Shown here one piece after another: positions 1 through 5,684 of a stretch of 8,369 nucleotides of DNA. The position numbers and the translations under genes were made by a program. The notes below the pieces were generated by a model that saw only the letters and a program-made list of their open reading frames with translations, was not told the DNA's origin and did no database searches. The number at the start of each line of letters is the position of its first letter. The first letter of the stretch is position 1. Source of the DNA: an uncultured Ardenticatenia bacterium (GTDB lineage Bacteria > Chloroflexota > Anaerolineae > Promineifilales > Promineifilaceae); contig CALLZA010000432.1 of assembly GCA_937858165.1 (NCBI GenBank), positions 1 through 8,369 on the forward strand, given 5' to 3'.

Positions 1-108
1 CTTGTTATCTAGATCTCATGTCTATTTGTGTGTGTCTGTATGTTCCTGGGTATGTTCTGTGTGTGCTAGCTTGCGTGGACGTCGTGTCGTTTGTGACGTT
101 TTTTTTTT
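1..108. other. Non-biological read-through noise plus 10-T flow-cell linker
   Basis: This stretch lies outside the P5 library end at 109-178, so it cannot be part of the sampled genome. Positions 99-108 are exactly ten T residues directly 5' of P5, matching the ten-T spacer by which Illumina P5 oligos are grafted to the flow cell. Positions 1-98 are T/G-rich and low in structure, as expected for base calls made after the template ends. The open frame from 2 to 190 runs across the adapter and is spurious. Confidence 0.93.
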
Positions 109-178
109 AATGATACGGCGACCACCGAGATCTACACTAGATCGCTCGTCGGCAGCGTCAGATGTGTATAAGAGACAG
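109..178 (+). other. Illumina Nextera P5 adapter with i5 index
   Basis: The parts are in canonical order: P5 (109-137, starting AATGATACGGCG), an 8-base i5 index TAGATCGC (138-145, the Nextera 501 index as I remember it), the Read 1 overhang (146-159, TCGTCGGCAGCGTC) and the 19-bp Tn5 mosaic end (160-178, AGATGTGTATAAGAGACAG). Genuine insert begins at 179. This is untrimmed adapter in an assembly, not a transposon in the organism. Confidence 0.99.
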
Positions 179-610
179 GGTTTCGGCTGAGACGGTGGCC
201 GTGATCGGTTCGGCCGCGCCTACCCCGGGCAGTGTCGCCGTCGGGGCCAGGACGGGCGGTACGCTGATGTCCCCTTCGGCCAGAGGCGTTATGAGCGGGG
301 TCGGCGACGCCAGAGGGGTGGCGAAGATGTCGGGTGTGGGTGTCGGCGGCAGCAGAACGGTTTCCGGCAGTGTGGGCGCGACATAGGTGTTGACGTAGTA
401 AACGATACCCACCACCGCGACGAAGAAGATGACGAAGCTCAGGGCGTGGTTGCGCACGCGGGTGGCCGTTTCGCGCTCCAGATTGAACATTGCCCGCCGC
501 AGCGCGTTCTGCGAGCGGATCAGTTCGGTGACGTACCACACCAGGCCAAAAGCGCTGAGGATGTAGATCCACACGTCGTTGCGGATCAGGAAGAGGTAGA
601 TGCGATCCAT
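179..610 (-). CDS. Two-helix membrane protein with Thr/Pro-rich tail, partial (C-terminus missing)
   Basis: I do not recognise the family and no function is assigned. The ATG at 610 opens a frame of 144 genuine residues before the insert ends. Residues about 12-31 and 57-77 are hydrophobic and look like two transmembrane helices. The loop between them (32-56) is rich in Arg, so by the positive-inside rule it should be cytoplasmic, placing the C-terminal part outside the membrane. Residues about 78-140 are rich in Pro, Thr and Ala, including a PTPTP run, and resemble the disordered extracytoplasmic linkers common in Chloroflexota proteins. It follows the nucleoside phosphorylase gene by 52 bp on the same strand and has no clear Shine-Dalgarno. 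An apparent six-residue ending LSLIHI is adapter translated in frame and is not part of the protein. Confidence 0.7.
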
Positions 611-628
611 GATGGGGCGGCTATGAGG

Positions 629-657
629 CTGTAGAGCGATTTGCCAAATCGCCCTAC
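629..657. repeat. Intergenic palindrome, copy 1 (CTGTAG-N-GCGATT family)
   Basis: GTAG (631-634) pairs with CTAC (654-657), then after one A-C mismatch GCGATTTG (636-643) pairs with CAAATCGC (645-652) around a single central C. The outer part and the mismatch position match the palindrome at 7542-7573, which starts CTGTAG and shares GCGATT and AATCGC in the same places. It fills the gap between the phosphorylase stop and the membrane-protein start. No T-run follows on either strand, so a simple intrinsic terminator is less likely than a dispersed repeat or RNA-stabilising hairpin. Confidence 0.75.
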
Positions 658-662
658 CGGCG

Positions 663-1517
663 CTAACTGACCTCGTCCAAGCGGCCGATGACGCCGCGGA
701 TCACCTCGATCAGCCGCGGCACAGCCCGGGCCCCCATCTCCAGCACTTCCTGGTGGGTGGTGGTCACTTCGGCCGTCGGGTCGGTGGTCGCCAGGTTGGC
801 GATGGTGGAGATGCCCAGGACGCGGACCCCGGCGTGGCGGGCGACGACGACCTCCGGCGCGGTAGACATCCCCACCGCGTCAGCGCCGATCATCTGTAAG
901 AAACGCAACTCGGCCGGCGTCTCGAAGCTTGGCCCGGCGACGTAGGCGTAGATGCCTTCGGGCAACACGTGGCCGCTTGCGGCAGCGACTTGCTGGGCCA
1001 GTGCCCGCAGTGCCGAGTCATAGGGCCGGGTCATGTCCGGGAAGCGCGGCCCAAAGCGCTCGTCGTTCGGCCCGCGGAGGGGGTTGTTGCCGGCCATGCC
1101 AGGAAAGTTGATGTGGTCGCGAATGAGCATCAGATCGCCCGGCTGCTGGGTCGGGTTCAGCCCCCCGGCGGCGTTGGTGACGATGAGTGTCTTGATGCCC
1201 AGAGCGATCATCACGCGGATGGGCAGCGTGACGCGGTCTAGCCCATACCCCTCATAGAAGTGGCTGCGCCCCTGCAAGACGAGCACCGGCTGGCCTTCCA
1301 GTAGACCAATGACCAGGCGACCGGAGTGACCCTGCACGGTTGAAACCGGCCAGTGGGGGATGTCGGCCGTGGGGATGACGTCGGGCTGGGCGACGGTATC
1401 GGCCAGCGGGCCAAGGCCGGAGCCAAGGATGAGACCGATCGCCGGCCGGTAGGCAGTGTGGGCGCGAATAAATTCAGCGGCGTCGTCGATGTCGTGCGAA
1501 GTAACCAGTTCTGTCAT
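663..1517 (-). CDS. punA: Purine nucleoside phosphorylase (trimeric, PNP/MTAP family 2)
   Basis: Cytosolic salvage enzyme that cleaves purine (deoxy)ribonucleosides with phosphate to free base and (deoxy)ribose 1-phosphate. The protein has 284 residues, normal for trimeric PNPs. Visible motifs, in order: LGSGLG (31-36, with phosphate-site Ser33), QGHSGR (62-67, His64), GRSHFYEG (83-90, Arg84 and His86), TNAAGG (114-119), AGPSFETPAE (194-203, Glu199), GMSTAPE (216-222, Ser218) and STIANLA (Asn241). Glu199 and Asn241 correspond to Glu201 and Asn243 of human PNP, a pair that favours 6-oxopurines such as inosine and guanosine, so that specificity is inferred. The ATG at 1517 fits the family N-terminus and follows AAAGGT (1521-1526) by three bases. 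It lies 36 bp after the recombinase gene on the same strand, probably in one transcript. Confidence 0.96.
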   Translation of the reverse strand: MTELVTSHDIDDAAEFIRAHTAYRPAIGLILGSGLGPLADTVAQPDVIPTADIPHWPVSTVQGHSGRLVIGLLEGQPVLVLQGRSHFYEGYGLDRVTLPIRVMIALGIKTLIVTNAAGGLNPTQQPGDLMLIRDHINFPGMAGNNPLRGPNDERFGPRFPDMTRPYDSALRALAQQVAAASGHVLPEGIYAYVAGPSFETPAELRFLQMIGADAVGMSTAPEVVVARHAGVRVLGISTIANLATTDPTAEVTTTHQEVLEMGARAVPRLIEVIRGVIGRLDEVS

Positions 1518-1553
1518 GGTACCTTTGGCTTGTTGCCCGCAAGGGCGTCGGGG

Positions 1554-2453
1554 CTAGACGGTCGTAGTGGCGACCGGCGGTTCTCCGTCCGCCGCTTCCA
1601 TCTGGGCGTAAATCTGTGTCGTCGAGATGTTAGCATGGCCGAGCAAGTGCTGGATTTCCTCCAGCTTCAGGCCGTGGCTCAGTCGGTGAACGGCGAAGCT
1701 GTGGCGCAGCGTGTGAGGCGTCACGTCCGTGTTTAGCCCCGCCTGGCGCGCATACCCCTTGATGATGAGCCACAAGCCCTGGCGTGTCAACTTCTCGCCG
1801 CGATGATTAAGAAACAGGGCGCGCTCGGTGGGGTCGCTGGCGAGTTGGGGGCGTCCGTGGGCCAGATAGTCGGACAAGAGGGACAGTGTCGTGTCGGCGA
1901 TGGGAATGGCGCGCGCCTCGCCCTGACGGGTGGGTGATGACAGGGTTGCTTGTTCTACGTCGATGTCTTCCAGTTGCAGCGAGACAACTTCGGTCACGCG
2001 CATCCCGGTTTCGTATAGTACATTAAGCAGTGAGACATCGCGCAGGTTTTTGGCCGAGTCGCCGGCAGCTGGTGCTTCGAGCAGGCGCTCGACTTCGGTC
2101 GGGCTGAGCGTCTGCGGCAGGCGTTTCTTGACCTTGGGCGATTCGATTTCGACGGTCGGGTTATCTTCGACGATGGCCTGTGCGCTCAGGTAGTTGAAGA
2201 AGGACTTGATGGCAGCGACTTTGCGGGCGATGGTAGAAGAAGCGTAAGGCTGCTCCTTGTGCTTCATATGGGTCAGATAGGTCTGGATGTCTGCTTTTGT
2301 GACATTCGACCAGGCAGACAAGGACACGCCCACATGCTGCTCCAGATACTCCAGAAACTGGTGCAGGTCGTTGCGGTAGGCCGCGATCGTATTTTCGGAG
2401 TACTGGTACTCTTGCTCCAGGTATGACAGGAAGGCCAGCAGTTGCTCGTCCAT
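1554..2453 (-). CDS. xerC/xerD: Tyrosine recombinase of the XerC/XerD type
   Basis: Site-specific recombinase expected to resolve chromosome dimers at a dif site. With the ATG at 2453 it has 299 residues, against 298 for E. coli XerC and XerD. Residues 1-85 look like the SAM-like N-terminal DNA-binding domain and about 110-290 like the catalytic domain. Catalytic positions align with E. coli XerD: Arg152, His247 and Arg250 (HTLRH), His273 (LLGHANISTTQIY) and the nucleophile Tyr282. The position of XerD Lys172, on the beta-hairpin, is Arg176 here (PTRQGEARAIPI). The frame extends upstream to a TTG at 2495 and an ATG at 2489. I prefer 2453 because the family usually begins just before DELL-like residues and AGGGAG lies nine bases upstream. 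The housekeeping length, the absence of phage or integron neighbours and the position upstream of PNP argue against a mobile-element integrase. XerC versus XerD cannot be decided. Confidence 0.92.
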   Translation of the reverse strand: MDEQLLAFLSYLEQEYQYSENTIAAYRNDLHQFLEYLEQHVGVSLSAWSNVTKADIQTYLTHMKHKEQPYASSTIARKVAAIKSFFNYLSAQAIVEDNPTVEIESPKVKKRLPQTLSPTEVERLLEAPAAGDSAKNLRDVSLLNVLYETGMRVTEVVSLQLEDIDVEQATLSSPTRQGEARAIPIADTTLSLLSDYLAHGRPQLASDPTERALFLNHRGEKLTRQGLWLIIKGYARQAGLNTDVTPHTLRHSFAVHRLSHGLKLEEIQHLLGHANISTTQIYAQMEAADGEPPVATTTV

Positions 2454-2462
2454 GGCTTCATA

Positions 2463-2468
2463 CTCCCT
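2463..2468 (-). promoter_or_regulatory. Shine-Dalgarno site for the recombinase gene
   Basis: On the minus strand this reads AGGGAG, nine bases before the ATG at 2453. It is the main sequence reason for choosing that start over the TTG at 2495 or the ATG at 2489. Confidence 0.55.
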
Positions 2469-2645
2469 GACCGGGTGCCGAATCGTCATGTCCAAAGATT
2501 TCGAACACGAGGGAGCTTGGCCGTGGCGGGCAGCCAGATTGATACATCTCCTCTCAATTCATGAGTCGCCGCCGTCGTCTGAGTGGCCGGGAAGGGAACC
2601 TCCCCGCGCAGAGCCTCGCAGATTATGTCATGCAACTCTACGGGC

Positions 2646-2673
2646 ATTATAACACTACTTTTCATAATATCAA
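2646..2673 (-). promoter_or_regulatory. Sigma70-type promoter reading toward the recombinase gene
   Basis: On the minus strand, TTGATA (2668-2673) is followed after 16 bases by a perfect TATAAT (2646-2651). Transcription should begin near 2639, giving an untranslated leader of roughly 185 nt before the ATG at 2453. It lies in a short AT-rich island and is the only promoter-like sequence upstream of the recombinase, phosphorylase and membrane-protein genes, so it may serve all three. Confidence 0.6.
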
Positions 2674-2786
2674 ATGCCTGTTGGCCGAATTTCGGATAGC
2701 ATCTCGGGAGCCATTCCTGACCCTGCTCGGCACTGAGTGGGGCAGGCCCATTCCCAAGACCCCTGAATCGGTCCATACCTTTAGAA

Positions 2787-2792
2787 AAGGAG
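2787..2792 (+). promoter_or_regulatory. Possible Shine-Dalgarno site for the cDPGS-like gene
   Basis: AAGGAG lies 12 bases before the ATG at 2805, longer than the usual 5-9. The motif itself is strong, and no in-frame start lies closer and upstream of the conserved N-terminal glycine motif. Confidence 0.45.
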
Positions 2793-2804
2793 CAAGCAAC
2801 TGCT

Positions 2805-4139
2805 ATGAGTCCCAACCGTCCATTGCGTATAGTGATTGTCGGCGCGGCCGGGCGCGACTTCCACGACTTCAACACCGCCTTTCGGCAGGATGAGAGTGTC
2901 GAAGTGGTGGCGTTCACGGCGACGCAGATTCCCAATATTGACGGGCGCGTCTATCCGGCAGCGCTGGCCGGGCCGCGCTACCCGGCCGGCATCCCGATCC
3001 ATCCCGAGAGCGAGCTGGAGGCGTTAATTCACCGTCACGAGATCGACGACGTCATTTTTTCGTATAGCGACGTATCGCACGAGACGGTCATGCACCTGGC
3101 CTCGCGGGCATTGGCCGCCGGCGCCGGCTTTCGGCTGCTGAACCCGCGCCGCACGATGCTGGCCTCCACCAAGCCGGTAATCTCCGTCGGTGCGGTACGG
3201 ACGGGCAGCGGCAAGAGCCAGACTTCGCGCCGCGTTCTGTCCATCCTGCAAAACGACCTGGGCTATGAGCGGGTCGTGGCCGTGCGCCACCCGATGCCCT
3301 ATGGCAATCTGGCCGAGCAGGCGGTGCAGCGCTTCGCCAGCCGCGCCGATATGGACCGCCACCACTGCACCATCGAGGAGCGCGAAGAGTACGAGCCATA
3401 TGTGGAGCCCGGAGCGGTCATCTTCGCCGGCGTAGACTACGAAGCGATTCTGCGCCAGGCTGAACAGGAAGCCGACGTCATCATCTGGGATGGCGGTAAC
3501 AACGACATGCCGTTCTACCGGCCGGACTATCACATCGTCGTCGTCGACCCGCACCGGCCAGGTCATGAGTTGCGCTACCATCCCGGCGAGGCCAACGTGC
3601 GCATGGCCGACGCCATCGTTGTTAACAAGATCGACACCGCCGACCCGGCTGGTGTCGATACCGTGGTGAACAACGTCCGCCGCTTGAACCCGCGCGCGGC
3701 CATCGTGCGCGGCGCGTCGCCGCTGTTTGTCGATGACGCAGCGGCTATCCACGGCAAGCGTGTGCTGGTCATTGAGGACGGGCCAACGCTGACCCACGGC
3801 GAGATGGCCTACGGCGCGGGTGTCGTCGCCGCGCGGCAGTTCGGCGCGGCCGAGATCGTTGACCCCCGCCCCTATGCGGTGCGCACCATCGCCGCCACCT
3901 ACCAGAAGTACCCCACCACCGGGCCGGTGCTGCCGGCGATGGGCTACGGACGCGAGCAGATGGCCGACCTGGAAGAGACGATCAACCGCACGCCGGTTGA
4001 CCTGGTCATCGTCGCCACGCCCATCGATCTGGCGCAACTGATCGACATTGACAAGCCCAGCCAGCGTGTGCGCTACGAGCTACAGGAGATCGGCCAGCCG
4101 ACGCTGACCGACCTGCTGCGGGCGCGCTTCGGGCGCTAG
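2805..4139 (+). CDS. cpgS: Cyclic 2,3-diphosphoglycerate synthetase-family P-loop protein (COG2403)
   Basis: The 444-residue protein has the two-part layout of this family. An N-terminal Rossmann-like domain (about 7-125) opens with the glycine motif VIVGAAGRDFHDFN (10-23). A C-terminal P-loop domain starts at GAVRTGSGKS (129-138), a Walker A variant with Lys137. IIWDGGNND (226-234) and the guanine-type motif NKID (274-277) follow. In Methanothermus fervidus the enzyme uses ATP to cyclise 2,3-diphosphoglycerate to cDPG, a phosphate store and thermoprotectant. Many bacterial homologues are annotated only as predicted GTPases, and I know of no proof that they make cDPG, so the reaction is inference here. 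The length is close to the archaeal enzyme (about 460). The gene stands alone on its strand, divergent from the recombinase and convergent with rnhB, and its neighbours give no functional hint. Confidence 0.88.
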   Translation: MSPNRPLRIVIVGAAGRDFHDFNTAFRQDESVEVVAFTATQIPNIDGRVYPAALAGPRYPAGIPIHPESELEALIHRHEIDDVIFSYSDVSHETVMHLASRALAAGAGFRLLNPRRTMLASTKPVISVGAVRTGSGKSQTSRRVLSILQNDLGYERVVAVRHPMPYGNLAEQAVQRFASRADMDRHHCTIEEREEYEPYVEPGAVIFAGVDYEAILRQAEQEADVIIWDGGNNDMPFYRPDYHIVVVDPHRPGHELRYHPGEANVRMADAIVVNKIDTADPAGVDTVVNNVRRLNPRAAIVRGASPLFVDDAAAIHGKRVLVIEDGPTLTHGEMAYGAGVVAARQFGAAEIVDPRPYAVRTIAATYQKYPTTGPVLPAMGYGREQMADLEETINRTPVDLVIVATPIDLAQLIDIDKPSQRVRYELQEIGQPTLTDLLRARFGR

Positions 4140-4153
4140 TTATCAAGAAAGAA

Positions 4154-4206
4154 GAAACCGCAGATTACTTCTTCTAATCTGTGAAATCTGCGTAATCTGC
4201 GGTTTC
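4154..4206. terminator. 15-bp-arm hairpin between convergent genes, probable repeat/bidirectional terminator
   Basis: GAAACCGCAGATTAC (4154-4168) is the exact reverse complement of GTAATCTGCGGTTTC (4192-4206), with 23 bases between. On the minus strand the right half consists of near-repeats with a 9-base period (CGCAGATTA, CGCAGATTT, CACAGATTA). It lies 14 bp past the cDPGS-like stop and spans the rnhB stop, so it could terminate both convergent transcripts, although no long T-run follows. Its AATCTG-rich text resembles intergenic repeats I remember from other bacteria, which has not been checked. Confidence 0.65.
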
Positions 4207-4851
4207 CCCTTTCCTCTCCGCCAGAGGCGCAAAGGTCAGGCGGTGCTCCGGGCAGGGGCCAAGCGCGGCCAGCACCCGGCGGTGCTCGGCCGTGCCGTAC
4301 CCTTTATGCCGGGCGAAACTGTACTCCGGGAAGCGCTCATGCAGGGCGACCATGGTGCGGTCGCGGTAGACCTTAGCCAGGATGGAGGCGGCGGCGATAC
4401 TGACGCTGAGTTGATCGCCGCGGATGACGGGCCGTTGGGGCAGAGCGACGGCCGCCAGGCGAATCGGCCCGTCGATGAGCACGGCTGCGGCCGACGGTGA
4501 CAGGGCGCGAATCGCCTCGCCCATCGCCAGCCGCGTGGCTGGCAGAATGCCCAGCCGGTCGATGGTTGCCGCCGACGCCTGGCCGACGCCAGTAGCGACA
4601 GCGTGCTGGGCGATGAGGGGCAAGAGGCGTTCGCGGGCGGCGGCCGTCAGCAGCTTGGAGTCGCGCACCTCGCGCAGCGCCTCGGCCAGCGTCGGATCGT
4701 CCAGCGGCAGAGCTACCGCGGCGGCAAACACCGGTCCGGCCAGCGCGCCACGTCCCGCTTCATCGACGCCGGCCACACACCCTGCGCCACATTCCGCGGC
4801 CAGCGCGCGCTCCAGCTGGAAGTCGGGCACAACCAACGCCACGCGGGGCAA
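4174..4851 (-). CDS. rnhB: Ribonuclease HII
   Basis: Endonuclease that cuts RNA in RNA-DNA hybrids and removes misincorporated ribonucleotides from DNA. From the TTG at 4851 it has 225 residues, normal for RNase HII. Visible motifs: GVDEAGRG (28-35, metal ligands Asp30 and Glu31), DSK (64-66), LIDG (Asp127), RGD (Asp146), AAASILAKVYRDR (153-165) and RHKGYGT (181-187). The four acids match Asp16, Glu17, Asp108 and Asp126 of E. coli. The open frame runs far upstream through the glycosyltransferase, but that part is a shadow. TTG is preferred because AGGTGA lies four bases upstream, the same arrangement as trmD. The GTG at 4842 is the alternative. It starts 4 bp after the glycosyltransferase stop, suggesting translational coupling. 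The last 11 residues, GETADYADFTD, are encoded by the hairpin repeat at 4154-4206 and are probably a late addition. Confidence 0.95.
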   Translation of the reverse strand: MPRVALVVPDFQLERALAAECGAGCVAGVDEAGRGALAGPVFAAAVALPLDDPTLAEALREVRDSKLLTAAARERLLPLIAQHAVATGVGQASAATIDRLGILPATRLAMGEAIRALSPSAAAVLIDGPIRLAAVALPQRPVIRGDQLSVSIAAASILAKVYRDRTMVALHERFPEYSFARHKGYGTAEHRRVLAALGPCPEHRLTFAPLAERKGETADYADFTD

Positions 4852-4855
4852 TGGG

Positions 4856-4861
4856 TCACCT
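4856..4861 (-). promoter_or_regulatory. Shine-Dalgarno site deciding the rnhB TTG start
   Basis: The minus strand reads AGGTGA, and its last three bases are the TGA stop of the upstream glycosyltransferase. Four bases separate it from the TTG at 4851. The same hexamer with the same four-base spacing precedes trmD, which supports this unusual start codon. Confidence 0.6.
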
Positions 4862-5623
4862 GGCGCGGGGGACGGCGGCGTTGCCGGTGCGCGTCCGGTC
4901 ATACCGTCCGGCCCAGCCGTTGTAGCGAATCCGCAGCACCTCGCGCACCATGTTGATCGTGTCGCGCACGGGGCTGATGCGGCTGTTCTCGCCGTAGTAC
5001 CAGTCAACAGGTACTTCGACGACGTGGTAACCGCGCCGCAAGGCGATGAACAGCAGTTCCACGTCAAACGCCCAGCCGTCGATCGTCTGATGGGGCAGAA
5101 TGTCGCGGGCGACTTCGCGGCGGAAGCACTTGAAACCGCACTGCGTGTCTTCGAAGCCGGGGATGGCCAGAACCTTGACGTAGAAGTTGAACACCCGGCC
5201 CATGAGGTGACGGTAGCTCGGCTCATTATAGCGCACCGCGCCGGGGGCCTCGCGGCTGCCGATGGCGACGTCGTACTGGCTCAGTTTTGGCGGCAGAAAC
5301 TTGGTAATCTCGGCCACGGGCATGGAGAAGTCGGCGTCGGCCATGAAGAGGTACTCCCCCTCGGCGGCCAACATCCCGGTGCGCACGGCCGCGCCCTTGC
5401 CCTGCGTCATCTCGTCCAGCACGCGGATGTAGGGGCGTGACGCTGCGAACTGGAGCGCCACCGCCCGCGTGTCGTCGCGACTATTGTTGTTGACGATGAT
5501 CAGCTCCGCCGCATACGGCTGAGCATCAAGGAAGTCGATGACCGGCGGCAGCGTTGCCGGCAGGCGTTCGCCCTCGTTGTAGGCGGGGATGATAAGGCTG
5601 AGGAGGGGGGGCAGTACGCTCAT
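4856..5623 (-). CDS. GT2 glycosyltransferase, dolichyl/polyprenyl-phosphate glucosyltransferase-like
   Basis: Inverting GT-A fold transferase resembling Alg5/DPM1, which moves a sugar from a nucleotide donor to a lipid phosphate on the inner membrane face. It has 255 residues. Motifs: SLIIPAYNEGERLPATL (9-25), VNNNSRDDT (44-52), GKGAAVRTGM (75-84), the metal-binding DAD (96-98) in MADADFSMP, GSRE (122-125), DTQCGFKCFRRE (159-170) and GWAFDVELLFIALRRGY (183-199). The last three are typical of the Alg5-like group. No transmembrane helix follows, so it is a soluble or peripheral single-domain form. The frame extends to 5710, but the upstream residues are Arg-rich and unlike the family. The ATG at 5623 puts the first beta strand at the usual place. 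It is the third gene of the rmlD-led block. The sugar and lipid acceptor are not evident. Confidence 0.9.
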   Translation of the reverse strand: MSVLPPLLSLIIPAYNEGERLPATLPPVIDFLDAQPYAAELIIVNNNSRDDTRAVALQFAASRPYIRVLDEMTQGKGAAVRTGMLAAEGEYLFMADADFSMPVAEITKFLPPKLSQYDVAIGSREAPGAVRYNEPSYRHLMGRVFNFYVKVLAIPGFEDTQCGFKCFRREVARDILPHQTIDGWAFDVELLFIALRRGYHVVEVPVDWYYGENSRISPVRDTINMVREVLRIRYNGWAGRYDRTRTGNAAVPRAR

Positions 5624-5639
5624 GCAGCTCGTGACTGTG

Positions 5640-5671
5640 GCCGGGCGTGACGGACCTCGATGGCGCCCGGC
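5640..5671. repeat. Weak inverted repeat between the two glycosyltransferase genes
   Basis: GCCGGGCG (5640-5647) and CGCCCGGC (5664-5671) are exact reverse complements with a 16-base loop, in the 61-bp gap between two same-strand genes. In GC-rich DNA this may be chance. Without a T-run it would at most weaken transcription into the downstream pair of genes. Confidence 0.3.
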
Positions 5672-5684
5672 AAGACAAGTTAGT

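Larger units (their letters stand above)
2454..2804. other. Intergenic region between divergent recombinase and cDPGS-like genes
   Basis: This 351-bp gap separates two divergent genes. It holds one clear minus-strand promoter (2646-2673) within an AT-rich island around 2640-2680, unlike the GC-rich surroundings. It also holds the Shine-Dalgarno sites of both flanking genes. I found no convincing plus-strand promoter, tRNA or strong terminator. A 53-codon minus-strand frame with ATG at 2647 and stop at 2486 has no recognisable similarity, and its ATG overlaps the -10 box, so it is not called as a gene. Confidence 0.6.

Noticed and set aside
1..98. Left-end T/G-rich sequence as a telomere-like or repeat region
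   Set aside because: It lies beyond the flow-cell linker, has no regular period, and is explained by base calling after the template ended.
160..178. Tn5 mosaic end as evidence of a transposon in the genome
   Set aside because: The mosaic end is joined directly to P5, an index and the read primer site, which occurs only in a sequencing library.
1554..2453. Recombinase as the integrase of a phage, genomic island or integron
   Set aside because: Length and catalytic spacing match housekeeping XerC/XerD, the neighbours are housekeeping genes, and no attachment repeats, tRNA or attC-like sites were seen.
2486..2647. A 53-codon minus-strand frame upstream of the recombinase
   Set aside because: Its ATG overlaps the -10 box of the best promoter, it has no usable Shine-Dalgarno, and the product is unfamiliar. 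It is mentioned only as a possibility within the leader.
3024..4037. A 337-codon minus-strand open frame opposite the cDPGS-like gene
   Set aside because: It is antisense to a complete protein with P-loop and NKID motifs. Long shadow frames are expected in this GC-rich coding DNA.
4424..5440. A 338-codon plus-strand open frame opposite rnhB and the glycosyltransferase
   Set aside because: It lies antisense to two genes with clear conserved motifs. Its composition (Arg, Ala, Ser, Gly) is typical of a GC-rich shadow frame and no motif is seen.
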